DNA of 64,000 bases, taken from Oscheius tipulae. Its lineage: Eukaryota > Nematoda > Chromadorea > Rhabditida > Rhabditidae. Under the pieces are notes generated by a model that saw nothing but the letters and a program-made list of their open reading frames with translations, did no database searches and was not told the DNA's origin. The stretch is taken from contig JASJZH010000003.1 of assembly GCA_037178975.1 (NCBI GenBank), positions 4,402,001 through 4,466,000 on the forward strand. Direction: 5' to 3'. Positions 1 through 18,008 of the stretch are shown piece by piece (position 1 is the first letter of the stretch; the number at the start of each line of letters is the position of its first letter). The position numbers were made by a program, and so were the translations under genes.

Positions 1-1230
1 ACTCAATCAGCCGTCGGCCAAAGGGTCAGAGTCAGCTGACCCCTCTGAATGAATCGACTCTACAAAGCTTGTTTTAAGAGTCGCGAAACTCTGGACGAAG
101 AACGATGGCAGCGCGGAAATCAGCCAAGGTGCGTATGATATGGTCAGAAAAAAAGATTAAATATTTTAGAGAGCAACAACCCTACAGTCGCGTAGTCGAT
201 GATTACCGAAGAACTGACTACGCCTACAGACCCGACGAGGGTTTCGTGTGAGTTCCAGTGGTCAAACTGTACTGAGCGATGGTTCCCTGTTGAAAAGTGT
301 CAATTCCCACGCTGTCTAGCATAACTATACTCTTTTCCAGTCAGGTGTGTACTCTCAGCGGAGATTAATCCCTCGCTCCCGTCGGTGAATCCCTACAGCG
401 AGAGAGACTACTGCTATTCCATTCTGGCTTCAGATCAGACCCTTTTCTGTCCTCTATTGATTCCGTTTTATGACACAGCGACGCTCGTCTTGTATTCGAG
501 TCTGCCGTTTTCTTCGAGACAAAGGGCACTTTCTTTTGGGAACTTCTTTTCGCTTGTTCCTTTGGAAGGCCTAGTACTGATCTGTATTGAAAATAATGTC
601 TGTCGGAAGAGTTCTCTTCCTACGGACACAGTTGTCTGTCCGTTTGCATTTTTGAATTAGCCTTGCAAAAGTGGCGTTGTTTGTTCTCACAATAACGTTA
701 GACAGTCTAAAATTTGGTAGATTGTCCGTGACCACGCCTCCTCGGGCTATTTTTTCTTCTCCGACGCCGCGTGGCCCCCAGATGTCATCTACGACCAGTT
801 TCTCTCAACCAATTTGCCTCGTAGTCGTCGTCATGGAGGCGATTCGCTCCTCCTTTTCGCTCTCGGCACAAGACAAACACCATGAGAGCACCTGTCCGAG
901 CCTATTCGCGCGCCTCTCTGTCCTCATTTTTGATAATCTCCAGTCTGAGAAGAGATCAGTGTTTTGTTGGCTTAAGAGAGGGTAGACATTATGAGAAAGA
1001 GGGAGAACGGAAGCCGATTTCCCGCTCGACATACCTCCGTCTCTCTCTATTACTTTCTTGCCCTTGATCCGTTTTGCAAAACAGCCTTTTCGAGAGAAAA
1101 CAGGTTTCACAGCATCCCGCTGCGTTCCTAATTTTCGCGCATCCGTGATTTCACACCTCTCGATTGCATCCATCTTTTAAATATTTCTCTTTCTCGATCA
1201 TTCTAAGCTACTTCCGTTCTTCTTCAGTCC
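1..1230. other. Gene-free left edge
   Basis: I see no exon chain with conserved protein sequence here. Open frames of 60-120 codons occur on both strands but overlap each other, lack paired splice sites and look like chance. The stretch presumably holds the promoter of the small heat shock protein gene that follows; I could not identify heat-shock elements with confidence. A TTCTTCAG acceptor-like site lies directly before the first ATG of that gene (about 1220-1228), so an upstream non-coding exon or a trans-splice site is possible. Confidence 0.4.
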
Positions 1231-2067
1231 ATGACCAGACGTCGTCAGCGTTCTTTCGACGAGGAAGATCTGCGATGTTATCTAGACGGGTCGTACGCCT
1301 CCTTGTCCACTTTAGAACCTCCGGATCCAGTGACAGTTACTGTCTTTCACCCTGAGCCTCTGACTATCATAACCACTGATCATGTGACGACAGTATTCCC
1401 GCCTGACTTGCCATCAACCTCGCTCAGTACTGTTTTTCTGTAAGTTAGAGTGGTAGTCTTTAACGGGTGCTAATTGGTCCTTTTCAGTGTTCGCCGACCA
1501 GGCTCATTGCATAACCTACGTGAGCCCGTTTATTCCGCCAAGGTTGGTGAGACCTTTTTAATATAATTGGGTATTTCAGAACGGCTCGAGGTCGGCCTAC
1601 AGTTTGCCAGCCGAACAGCTCTCTCGTCCAGGTTCTCCTGGACCTGTAGCGGGGGCTGGAGACATTGTCAACACCGAGCACGGATTCACTATTCAGCTCG
1701 ATGTCAAACACTTTAGAGCTAATGAGATCAAGGTCGGACTTTTCATTCGTTTTGCATTTCATTGATTTAGGTTGTTCTGAACGATGATCTTCTCTGTGTG
1801 TCTGGAGAACGAATCGAGGAATGTGGCGATGGACAGTCACTCAGACGCTCGTTCAGCAGGAAGTACAGGTAAGAACAGAGACTGAACTTTTATACTTGCG
1901 TTTTAAGTATTCCCTCGGACATCAAACTCGACTCTATTCGCAGTCATCTGACCGACGGTGGAGTTCTCGTCGTTTCTGGTTCCCGTCGTGGCTGGAAAGA
2001 GACCAGCATCTCGGTCCATGACATGCCTGCTCCTCGACGAGCAAACTCGATTATCAGTACGGTCTAG
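1231..2067 (+). CDS. Small heat shock protein (alpha-crystallin/HSP20 family)
   Basis: Predicted ATP-independent chaperone that binds unfolding proteins in the cytoplasm. Five exons join in frame: 1231-1439, 1488-1542, 1580-1732, 1771-1868 and 1908-2067, coding for 224 residues. The introns are 37-48 nt with GT...AG ends. The alpha-crystallin domain fills the C-terminal half: it starts near GFTIQLDVKHF, continues through LLCVSGERIEE, and contains RSFSRKYSIPSDI followed by the GVLVVSGSR strand, which match the conserved beta strands of the family. The N-terminal 90 residues are Ser/Pro/Arg rich with no clear motif, as is usual for these proteins. The start is the first ATG of the open frame; an acceptor-like TTCTTCAG just upstream means a further 5' exon cannot be excluded. 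No C-terminal I-x-I/V motif is obvious. The gene converges on the minus-strand NALCN gene, with a tRNA between them. Confidence 0.85.
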
Positions 2068-2232
2068 ACGACCTCTTGCCATACCCCTATCCTATTCCAT
2101 GTACAAGAGAAACAACGCACCAGCTTTGACTTCCGGTGAATATCCCTTTAAAAGGTTTTGAAGAAGTTTTTATAAAGATCAGAGGTTTTAAAAAAAAAAA
2201 ATTTGTTTGTTGATAAAGACGACAAAAGGTTT

Positions 2233-2305
2233 CGACCACGGCAGGATTCGAACCTACAATCTTCTGCTCCGTAGGCAGACGCGTTATCCATTGCGCCACG
2301 CGGCC
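2233..2305 (-). tRNA. tRNA-Arg (anticodon ACG)
   Basis: On the minus strand the 73-nt segment folds as a complete cloverleaf. The acceptor arm pairs GGCCGCG with CGTGGTC (with G-U pairs). The D-arm region reads TGGCGCAATGGATAACGCG. The anticodon stem TCTGC/GCAGA closes the loop CTACGGA with anticodon ACG. The T arm carries TAGGTTCGAATCCTG. There is no intron and no encoded CCA. It lies between the 3' ends of the small heat shock protein and NALCN genes. Confidence 0.93.
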
Positions 2306-2401
2306 ATGTTTGCACTGCATTTACCCACTAGACCTCATACATCGGGGTCAAAAAGCTGTGTAGAACATTTATTAATGCACCGCTGTTGACCCATTTTTCA
2401 A

Positions 2402-9621
<7,220 letters not shown>

Positions 9622-12600
9622 GGTGGCCGACAAGGCTGCCGCCTTGCACGCTGGAATTATAGGCATGTTCAATATCAAAATGAGAGAACAAACAGGGCCG
9701 CTGTTGATCCATCTAGAGACAAGAGATAGTCAGAAGAAATGCCGAAAACATTTGGCCTGTCTGTCGGATTGGGGTACTTAGCAATTAGCGCCCTCGGGGG
9801 GAGGCGGCCTCAAGAGCCAGAGGATTAGAGTTTCAGGAGCCACAACTAGAGGGATCCGACTTTTCCTCAACTATTTTCATTTTCGTTTAATCGCTTTGAT
9901 ACGAGCACCATTTAAAGTAAGTAAGTATTATACTGCGAATCTAAAACGATTGATCAGGTCTTCGACACATACCTCGCTTCTAAGCCTTGTTTTGGATACT
10001 AGACTGTTGGAAGAGAAAAGAACAGCCTTTTGAGCGGGCCTGTTATAGTCAAATGGTACTAAGTCATTCAAAAGCGACAGGTGCAATGCAACACGGGAAT
10101 CCTATACTTATTGCTGACCCAATATCCATACTACTTGTGAGTAGAAGACAACATGTCCTGGTATTCGACTCGTCAAAATACGTGAAACGTGGGACCACAA
10201 ATATAAGCTGAAGAGAAGTGACGTCTGAGGCCTAGAGCAAAGAAATTGAAATCGAAAGAGAGTTGAGATAGGAGGACCAGATGGTTCATTCGATGCGTTC
10301 TTTCGACGAAAGATGGGCCGATTTAAGTGGCTTCGAAGTGTGTTTAGAGGCACGCGGACAGAGTGGTGAGGGCGTCGTGTACTGCTGGCGATAATGTCAT
10401 TTGGCGCGCCAAGGCTGGCAACTCTCAAACAAACTTTCTTCTTCCAAGGATGATGGATGGACTGACGCGAAGAAGTCTTAGGTTGACGTGGACAGAGAGC
10501 TAATGATTGTGCATTAGGCGACACGGGATGCAAAATGAGATCTTTGGACACCTGTGAACGAAAGAGACACAATTGTGTCAGGCTATCCGGACCGGAAATA
10601 TGCTTTCGGGCTCGCTCATTCCGTTCACAAAAACATGTGAATACTATGAGGGAAGGAATGATTATGGATGCAAATCTGTACGCGAGCTGGGAAGGAAGAG
10701 TAGTGAGACTAATCCAATAGGAAGAGACAATTACCTCTCTCTGGGAAGAGAGTGGGATGCTACTCTCGACATTCGCGCAATTAACTCACCGGCTCGTGAG
10801 ACTAATGATTGATGCGCCTGCTCCTAGCCTAAGCTTCGCAAAAACATTTAGGCAAAAGTTTCAATTGCCCGTCGCCGCTCTGACAACATAATAGATGCCT
10901 TGCTGGATGGCCAGGGCTCACTCTTTAGGGAGTCTTATCACTCTCCTTTCTGTTTTTCCGAGAATAGTTCAGATTGCACTTGGAAATGGGTGATCAGTTT
11001 AACGTAAACATTGAGACTCTTACTTATGCGAGATCACGAAGAACCTCGGGGGATAAGTTCTGTTAAAGAAGGACTGTCCAATCAATCTGTTCAAGCAAAA
11101 TAAGGTAAAGTTACGAGACCGGTGTGGGAATCTGGGACCAAAACACCTCGGGAAAAGGTTTTTTATGCATTTTATAAAGCGATTCTTCAGCCCTCAATTG
11201 CCTGCAGTTTCTCTAAATTTTTCAAGGTTTCTTGTGTTTATTACTTCGACTAGAAGCGAAGGAGTTTCTTTGTAAAGATTCAAAATCGCAGGTTAGACCT
11301 TCTCTACACCTCACAAATCTCTCCAGAAGAGAGTACGCGAATAGAAGAACAGTGGTAATATTTCATTAGGTGCGTGAACGCCGTGTGATGGAAAAACAAT
11401 CTCTTTGGAAAAAAGGTTATTACTCACCCAGAAGACGTGTCGTCGTGGACATCCGTAGCTTCGACTAGCTCATTCTGGAACAACCATTGGGTAAGAATCC
11501 GACTCAAAGACGAGTCAAAACAGCTCAAAAGATGTCAGAGGGAAGGAGTGTCCGGGGAGTTCCTTACTCTTATCGCGAAATATTTCTACTCCCGGAAGGA
11601 CAAAGCCTTTGTCATATTTCCCGAAAATAGAGACGGTAATAGTAGGATTGGAGAGAGCGGTGTCTCTGCCAAAAAGAGGTGAATAGGGGTTAGAGGGAAA
11701 GATACGTGGGTGTAATTTGTTCCTGAACAAAGGGAACAATCATCCTTTAGATTGTTCTCTTGTTTTTAAAAAAAGTATTGGATGGCGTTTGAAAAAGAAT
11801 GGGTTAGTAAGACAGAGACCACCAACTCGACCATCAAAAGAGCCTAATTGATTCGATTAAGGGGTACATGTTAAGCTGAGAAGGAAGCACGCTGTCTAAG
11901 CAAGGTCGGAAGTAGTCGAAAAAAGAACAAGAGACCTAGAAATCAGGAATGGCCCAGACACAAACCGAATAGGTAATTATCGAGAGGCAAGTTGGCCTTC
12001 TCAGAGCTTTTTATGACCACACAACGGAGCAAAAAGACTCTCTCTTGGCCCGATTGAAGGCGGCAAGAGCTCTCTTGAGGCACTGGAACGCCTGAAAGAA
12101 GAAAAAAAGTCAAGAGGGCACCCATTAAAATAATCGGAAGGGCTCTGCGAATCCGAAGAACGACGACGTCTAGTTTTGTGGCTGGTTGAAACTCAAAGGA
12201 GAATCGCTGAATAAAATCTAAAGCGATCTTTTCCACTCACAAATCTCGTCTAAACTCTTGATGCGAATAGACTACATAACTCATGGGAACTGGAAAAAAG
12301 TAGAGAACTTCTTCTGGAGTTAGGCCGCCTCAGGGTATCGCATTTCACACTTCGTCCATATATCATACTTCGTTATGCGCCCGACGCCCCGAACACAATC
12401 TGGCAATAAGAAGCAACTTTGAAAATGCTTCTGAATCTCGTTCCGCCATGGATACAGTACATCAGTACCGCCCTACAGGGAAGGTGACTTTTGTGTTGCC
12501 CAATGCTCCCGTGTCACAAACGATACCATCGGTTCAGTATTCTCCAAGATACGTCCTCCCTTGATCTCTATCCTTTAAAGGGCGATGATTTCTGTGGTGG

Positions 12601-13236
12601 ACTCTTGTCAGCAAGCCAGCGCCAGTCCCCTATCCTATTTTTGTCCTTCACAATTCCTCTCGTTTCCCGCCCATTCGTTATTTCAAACCACGTACGTATT
12701 TTTGCGTACACGCCAAATTTTTCCTCCCGGTTCTGTTTCTCGGACGCTCCCCAGCTTTAAGATCTCCGTAATTTTTATATCTTGCTCCGATTATTGTTTC
12801 TTTGTTGGATAAACTTTGATCAAAATCACTACTGTTCATTTCTTTTGGATTTATTCCTCCAGAAAATCTCTTTTCTGTGAGCAAAAGCTTCGGCGTAAAA
12901 CCTCAAGAAGCGTGACTTCTTCAGGCTTGTTTTATAAACTAAGTCTGTTTGCTTCCAGTGGTGATACATCGCTGCGCCTTCGGGTTCGTAATTTTATTCA
13001 TTGTCGGGATGCAAACCCACAGGAATATTTCTTCGACAAAAGTTAAAGCTACACGTCCAACTGATACCGCCTAAAAATCGATCATTTGGCGGATTTTCCA
13101 CCACGAATCGTCGTCCACGTCGTTCGTGTGATCGTTGGTGTGCTGCAATTTAATTGTTCTTCTTGTATAATACTTTCCCCTACGTCAAAAAGGAGCTAAG
13201 CTAATTTGTGATTCTTCAGAAAAAAAGGCTGACCAG
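9622..13236. other. Gene-free region, 5' side of NALCN
   Basis: About 3.6 kb with no recognisable exon. The longest open frame (10108-10572, minus, 154 codons) has no family resemblance, is Ser/Pro/Arg/Leu rich and is crossed by open frames on the other strand, so I do not call it. The stretch is a candidate for NALCN 5' untranslated exons, promoter and distal regulatory sequence. Purine-rich tracts on the plus strand are common between 10.2 and 12.3 kb. The last 150 bases before 13237 could be leader sequence of the retroelement remnant; I found no convincing long terminal repeat. Confidence 0.4.
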
Positions 13237-13785
13237 ATGGCTCCCGCTGTCATCAACGCCGGAAATGCAGGAAAAGATTCAAAGGCAGGACGACTCTCCC
13301 TGTCGGAAGAACGAGAAAAGCAGAATCACGAGGAGAATGACATGGAGGAACTGCTACTGGGCCAATTGAACGATGGCAGCGTTCAAAAGGTTGGCACTTC
13401 TTCGTGACACGGTTAAAAGGACACTTGTTGATTATGAGAAACTTGGCCAGTATTTGGAGGACAACGTGAAAATGTCCGTACCGCTATTACCAGCGCCCGC
13501 ACAGAGCTACACGGTCAGATAAAGACACTTGAACGCAAGATGAATCGATTGTCGGAATTCGAAAGCTCGCTAGCGGAGTTTGGTATTGAGTCGCCCGAAA
13601 ATAATCAAAAGGAGGGACGAACGCGAAAAACTGCGCATAAGCCTATACTGTGACGATTCTGAGATGGAAATAGCTGCAGAAGCACTAGCTCGCTCTCACG
13701 AACAGTTGAAAAGAGATATCGCAAGATTGATAACGACAAACTCGACCGGACGATTCAACTTCAAACATCCAAAACAAGGCGCCAC
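13237..13785 (+). pseudogene. Gag-like N-terminal remnant of a retroelement
   Basis: An ATG at 13237 opens a frame beginning MAPAVINAGNAGKD, followed by a charged, coiled-coil-like segment (DTVKRTLVDYEKLGQYLEDN, then RTAITSARTELHGQIKTLERK). The segments lie in different frames, so at least two frameshifts (near 13.39 and 13.47 kb) are needed to read through; the copy is broken. The charged coiled-coil N-terminus, together with a zinc-knuckle segment about 0.6 kb downstream (14.6-14.7 kb), suggests one gag gene of an LTR-type element, split by a later insertion. The assignment is inference; a host coiled-coil pseudogene remains possible. Confidence 0.5.
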
Positions 13786-14402
13786 TCATGGTCAACGGCT
13801 CCAGCCTCAACTTTGTGGACAAGTTCATCTTCCTCGGATCGCAAATCTCCATCCCACTCTCCGACTACGATGAGATCAGAAGACGGATGGGTCAAGCGTT
13901 TGGAGCTTTCAACAAAGTGACCAGTCTACTAACATGCCGTCTACTCCCAATGGCGAAGCGAAGGTAGCTGTTCGAGTCTTACGTCACTCCGGTAGCATTG
14001 TACGGAGCAGAAAGCTGGTCTTTAAGAGAAGCTGAGAAGAACTACATCGAGGTTTGCCAAAGAAGAATGATCGGGATAACCACCCTCGACAGATGGACGA
14101 ACCAAAGGATCAGAGAAAGAACGAAACTGACTGATTGGAGGAAAAAGGCACTCGTGATGAAGCTTCGCTGGGCCGAGAAGACGATAAAGATGGAACCAAA
14201 CCGTTGGACCAAAATAACGACCGAATGGATCCCTTTCGAGAGTCGAAGACAGAGAGGTAGACAACGTCTACGATGGGTCGACGAAGTGCAGCAGACAATA
14301 GGACACACATGGTGGAGAAAAACTGCGCAAGAAAGGCACAACATCAGATCTGCACTCGTTACAAACGTGATAAATGCAATAAATTAAATTAAATTAAATT
14401 AT
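13786..14402 (+). mobile_element. 5'-truncated non-LTR retrotransposon (RTE-like reverse transcriptase C-terminus)
   Basis: In one frame the segment reads KFIFLGSQIS, then an IRRRMGQAFGAFNKV helix, then VTPVALYGAESWSLREAEKN and CQRRMIGI, the order typical of the region after the catalytic domain of RTE-type reverse transcriptases (FxYLGSxIS ... LYGxExW ... RxLRxILxI). One in-frame TAG interrupts it near 13.965 kb. The catalytic FADD box and the endonuclease are absent, so it is a 5'-truncated dead copy. After the stop codon the sequence ends in tandem AAATT units (about 14378-14400), the short-microsatellite tail seen at RTE 3' ends. It sits between two pieces of a gag-like gene, consistent with insertion into an older element. 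Confidence 0.8.
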
Positions 14403-14985
14403 GTGAGATGGAAGGTGATAGATGCATTGAAGCGATCTCAGCCACTGAAAAATTCCCTAATATGCTATTTGATTCTGGCTAATTTCATTCCTCATAGGGA
14501 TAGACCATTTAACAATTCTCGTTATGATTCTCGCCCGCCTAGGGTTGAAAGCCCTCGTAGGAACGTCCAACTGACCGCCAACAATATTCCGAGTACGGGG
14601 CATACTCCTACAAACAATTTGGGTAACACAGACTCTAAGGGCTATAATTGCGGGGAAGCTGGTCATTATGCTGATAAATGTCCAAATAATTCGCGTCAAA
14701 ATCGACCACATGGTGCACAGCCTACATCATCTAACGTTTCTACAAACAATTCCAGCCGGAGTAAATTCAATTTTGTTCGAACACCAACCATGTAGTGTAA
14801 ATGTCGCTCAGTCAATAGATTGTATTTTCGGAAGCAAGCTTCCCATCAAGGAAAACCCGCTAAACTCAGAAATATCAACTGTTAACAATGTTGAAAAGCC
14901 GGAATGTGTGAAAATTTGCAAAAGAACAGCAATCATGCCTATGGAATCTCGCTGGATCAAAATTGGTAGTGAAAATTATAGTTGG
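14403..14985 (+). pseudogene. Gag-like zinc-knuckle remnant
   Basis: The frame from 14403 to 14795 is Asn/Arg/Pro rich, as in nucleocapsid proteins, and contains GYNCGEAGHYADKC. This is a CCHC zinc knuckle (C-x2-C-x4-H-x4-C) in which the first cysteine is replaced by glycine, so metal binding is probably lost. A second frame (14668-15150) carries on with further residues and merges into the repeat copy that follows. Read with the coiled-coil remnant upstream, it looks like the 3' half of one gag gene. No protease, reverse transcriptase or integrase follows. Confidence 0.6.
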
Positions 14986-14989
14986 TACC

Positions 14990-15560
14990 TTCCACTCTCT
15001 GTATGTTTGTTTGTCCGAGGCCACGAAACAAACAAAACGGAGACCACAAAACGAAACAACAAAAACAAGAATATATTGGCAGTAACTATAGGTGGCAAGT
15101 CAACTTTCAATATAGATCAAGTTTTTCTTGGAAAAGTCAAAAGTAGTTAGCGGCGAAGCTGCCTTTAGGCATCTTGTCCACTACTACAGTTTCACATATA
15201 CAAAGTTCTATGGCTCGGTAAAAGGAGGGATCGAACGTTTGGCCTCCCGCCTCATGTGTATCTGGATTGTGGCAGTCTCCTCTATTGGATAGTCTACCAC
15301 CAGCCGTCCTTTCGTGAATATTTTGTATTGGCGGCTGCGGTACTTTGTAGTAACAAGGCTTCTAATGGCCCCATTGGGACCAAAACCAAGCTCTAGAGCG
15401 CACGACTTGCCAATCAATTTTGACAATAACTGTTTCTGAACAACAAACTTCTGGACAACATAATTGGCTTGCTTCTCTTTCGTGGTCACAGACAAACAAG
15501 CAGAGTCTGCCATAGACAATCGCTTTTCAAAGCCGCGTTCCCACAAGTTTCAGTTCTCAA
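14990..15560. repeat. Interspersed repeat with inverted ends (family B)
   Basis: The left end contains GTTTGTTTGTCCGAGGCCACG and the right end its approximate inverse, CGTGGTCACAGACAAACAAGC, giving an inverted-repeat element of about 0.5 kb. Internal blocks (CCAGCCGTCCT, GGCGGCTGCGG...GTAGTAACAAGGC, AACTGTTTCTGAACAACAAA, ACAACATAATTGGCT) recur at 35.70-35.83 kb, 45.21-45.26 kb and 63.38-63.60 kb. A minus-strand open frame of 112 codons (15208-15546) spans it, but the other copies do not preserve that frame, so I do not call it a gene. Confidence 0.7.
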
Positions 15561-16163
15561 GTGGCGATTAGTTGCGAGTGAGCTCTTTCCATTTCAGCAG
15601 AGCGTTATCCCCGTCCATCCCGAGTGTTCAAATTGAACTGGTTTGCACTAATTTGTACGTAAAGGTAGGAAACGATGATGATTGATTTCCGAGTAGTTCG
15701 ATTACCGGGCTCAATTTTTCCAACTCTTCCATTCTTATAACTTGTAGAGACAATCTGATTACTTTGTATATGAGAACCTGAGGCTTTGGTCATTCATAAT
15801 GTTATACAGACGCTGAATTCTCTTCTCCTTCGATTAATCATTTGCTGGTTCAGTGGTGCCAATATTCCCAGGGAATTCACATGGTGTTCTTTTCATCTAA
15901 ACCAATTACTACTAAACTTGTGCAAAGTCGTTAGAAAATCACTGACTCTATAATCTCTTGTTCAAACGCGCTGGTCTAATTTTCGAACGGCTCTTCTTCC
16001 GTGTCAGTCCGAATTCTTGATTGTTTACCGGCCACTAATCATTGAAATAGATTGAACCGCTTGCAAGGTGTCTTATCAGCAACACAATCGGCCACTGTTA
16101 CCAAAACCAGCTGTCTTTTATTCTCATATCGAAGTTGTTTCTTACCAAATCGGAAGGTTTAGA
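15561..16163. other. Spacer and presumed promoter of the Rab gene
   Basis: No exon is recognisable. The stretch runs from the repeat copy to the start codon of the Rab gene. An open frame leads into the Rab first exon from 16068 but begins with GTG, not ATG, so the true start is taken as 16164. Confidence 0.4.
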
Positions 16164-17147
16164 ATGTCTCCCGACTTTCTGCTTACCTCGGACCAAAAGT
16201 TGCGAACAGTGTCTGTCGACGGAACTGCATATTCTTCCAACAGTGTGAAAGTTGTCATGCTCGGGGATTCAGGAGGTTTCATTAATCTTTTGAGAAAGCA
16301 GTCATGGTTTCAGTAGGGAAGACGGCCATTTTGACCCAGTTCTTTGATGAAATCTTCGAGGAAAATATACAGCCGACCATTGGAATCGACTTCCGACACA
16401 AAATGTACAAGCTGGACGACCGAACTGTGAGTTTCTTTCTTATAACCCTACACCAAATCAAACTTATTTTTGACTGTCCGTTTTCAGACGGTCAGACTGC
16501 AACTTTGGGATACAGGTAAGTACATTTAAAATTTGTTGTTCGGTACCAGAGCGAAGCTTGCTCATCTGACTTTTGCTCTAATTTTTTGGCTCGCTCAAAA
16601 CTAGCAGTCAATTCGTTTCAAGAAACCATAGGTTAGAATATAATAAAGAAACTAATGTTCAGCCGGACAAGAGCGATTTCGACAACTGGCCCCGACGTAC
16701 ATCCGAGAAGCACAAGTTGCTCTAATCGTCTTCGACTTGACCCGTAAGCGTTCTTCGCTGAAAACAGTCTTATCATCTGCGAAATTTCAGAGGAAAGCTC
16801 AGTGGAGCAGATTGTTCGTTGGGTGACGTACGTGGAGCGGGAGAGAGGAGATCAGACTCGAGTTCTTCTCATTGGCAACAAGTGTGATATGAAGAAAGAG
16901 AGGTAGGACTCAATTGTTTAATTAAAGAGTTTGCAGAAAAATACCAAGCGCGACTATCACCTCGATGATGAAGGATCACGGAGCTATGTACATTGAGACG
17001 TCGGCAAAGACTGGGGAAAACATAAAGGAGCTGTTTAGTTCGGTCGCTCATCTTCCCTTTCCCCAACGAATGAAATCCAAATCGGAGCCAGTGAATCTCT
17101 CCATTTACAATAAGAAGGACGCGACCAGTTTCAGCTGCTGCCTGTAG
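16164..17147 (+). CDS. Rab-family small GTPase, Rab6-like and divergent
   Basis: Membrane-traffic GTPase. Six exons join in frame (16164-16275, 16314-16426, 16488-16515, 16663-16743, 16791-16902, 16937-17147) for 218 residues. All nucleotide-binding boxes are present: GDSGVGKT (P loop, split by intron 1), the switch I segment TIGIDFRHKM, WDTAGQERF (G3, split by intron 3), NKCD (G4) and ETSAK (G5). Switch regions and the TVRLQLWDTAGQERFR block resemble Rab6 most. A 27-residue N-terminal extension precedes the GTPase fold. The C-terminus ends SCCL, so two cysteines are available for geranylgeranylation but the ending is not the usual CC, CXC or CCXX. An AATAAA lies at 17198-17203, about 50 nt after the stop. 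Orthology to Rab6 itself is not certain. Confidence 0.9.
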
Positions 17148-17197
17148 TCACAACCAGGTCCTATGTGTATGTATAGAAAATCATCAAAAGAGTCACG

Positions 17198-17203
17198 AAT
17201 AAA
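17198..17203 (+). other. Poly(A) signal of the Rab gene
   Basis: A canonical AATAAA lies about 50 nt after the Rab stop codon, at the usual distance for a short nematode 3' UTR. Confidence 0.6.
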
Positions 17204-17300
17204 GGTATAATGACTCTCTAAACTAGTTATGTACAAAGAAACACACTGGTATCACAGCGAGGAAGAGGCTAGTCAGTAGAAGGAGTATCCCGTATTGTGG

Positions 17301-17569
17301 TCACAGACATGAAAAAAGGGGCGGATAGTATAGAATGACGTTGTTTAAGCTGAATATAGGAAAGGATGAATACCCGTAGAGAAGGCAGAGATTGACACCG
17401 GCTAGTGGAAAGTGAAGAACATCATCGTCCGCTGGGCTTTGGTCGAGTCGAGTCGGCATTCCGGACGATTTCTGTCTGGTCGACAGCTCCGTGCTCTTCT
17501 TGTGAGAATGCAAAACCATCTGAAAGAAGTGTTTATAGAACAGATCTATTAGAAACTCACATCTGGCAT
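17301..17569 (-). CDS. Possible small two-exon gene, unknown
   Basis: An ATG at 17569 codes MPD, then a clean 41-nt intron (GTGAGT...TTTCAG, 17520-17560) leads in phase to a second exon that runs to a stop at 17301. The resulting 75-residue peptide begins MPDMVLHSHKK, has a Ser/Thr/Lys/Asp-rich middle, and ends with hydrophobic residues. I do not recognise it. In favour are the good splice sites and the intron size matching neighbours; against are the tiny first exon and the lack of any family match. It could instead be a 3' exon of a longer gene or a chance frame. Confidence 0.3.
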
Positions 17570-18008
17570 TTTCAGCAAGCATAAATGACGATTCACTACG
17601 ACGATCCGCCCGCATAGACGTAGTTAAAAGACGAACATTTTCGAGAACAGTTGAAGAGTAACTGAAACTTTCTGATTAGTAAGCGATAGATGGTCGAAAG
17701 AGGAAACAACGATTTCTTCATGCTGGCCATGCTTTTAGCTTTTTTGGACTTGTCATTAGGGGAACAGGGTTCGACAGTGGGAATACAGTAGGTTCTCCTT
17801 GGTTTCTCAAGGGTAGTAATCGAGTGTGTTCTGAGAGTAATACTCCTAGCTTACCCCCTTATCCAAGTTTAATAAGTTCTATCGCTGCTCACATGTTAAG
17901 CCATCCACCTGACGCGAAGCTCTAACTGTTAAACTGTCTAGATGATTGGGGGATTGAGAAAGAGACATAAATACGAACCACACACACCGGGGAGAAAGGA
18001 AGAGCCGC
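17570..18008. other. Spacer downstream of the P4-ATPase
   Basis: No recognisable exon. This is the presumed 3' UTR and downstream flank of the flippase gene and the promoter side of the possible small gene at 17.3-17.6 kb. Confidence 0.35.

Noticed and set aside
10108-10572. 154-codon minus-strand open frame
   Set aside because: No family resemblance, biased composition, and overlapping frames on the other strand; no splice context.
16068-16163. Longer N-terminus for the Rab protein
   Set aside because: The extension would have to start at GTG; the first ATG in frame is at 16164, and no upstream exon was evident.
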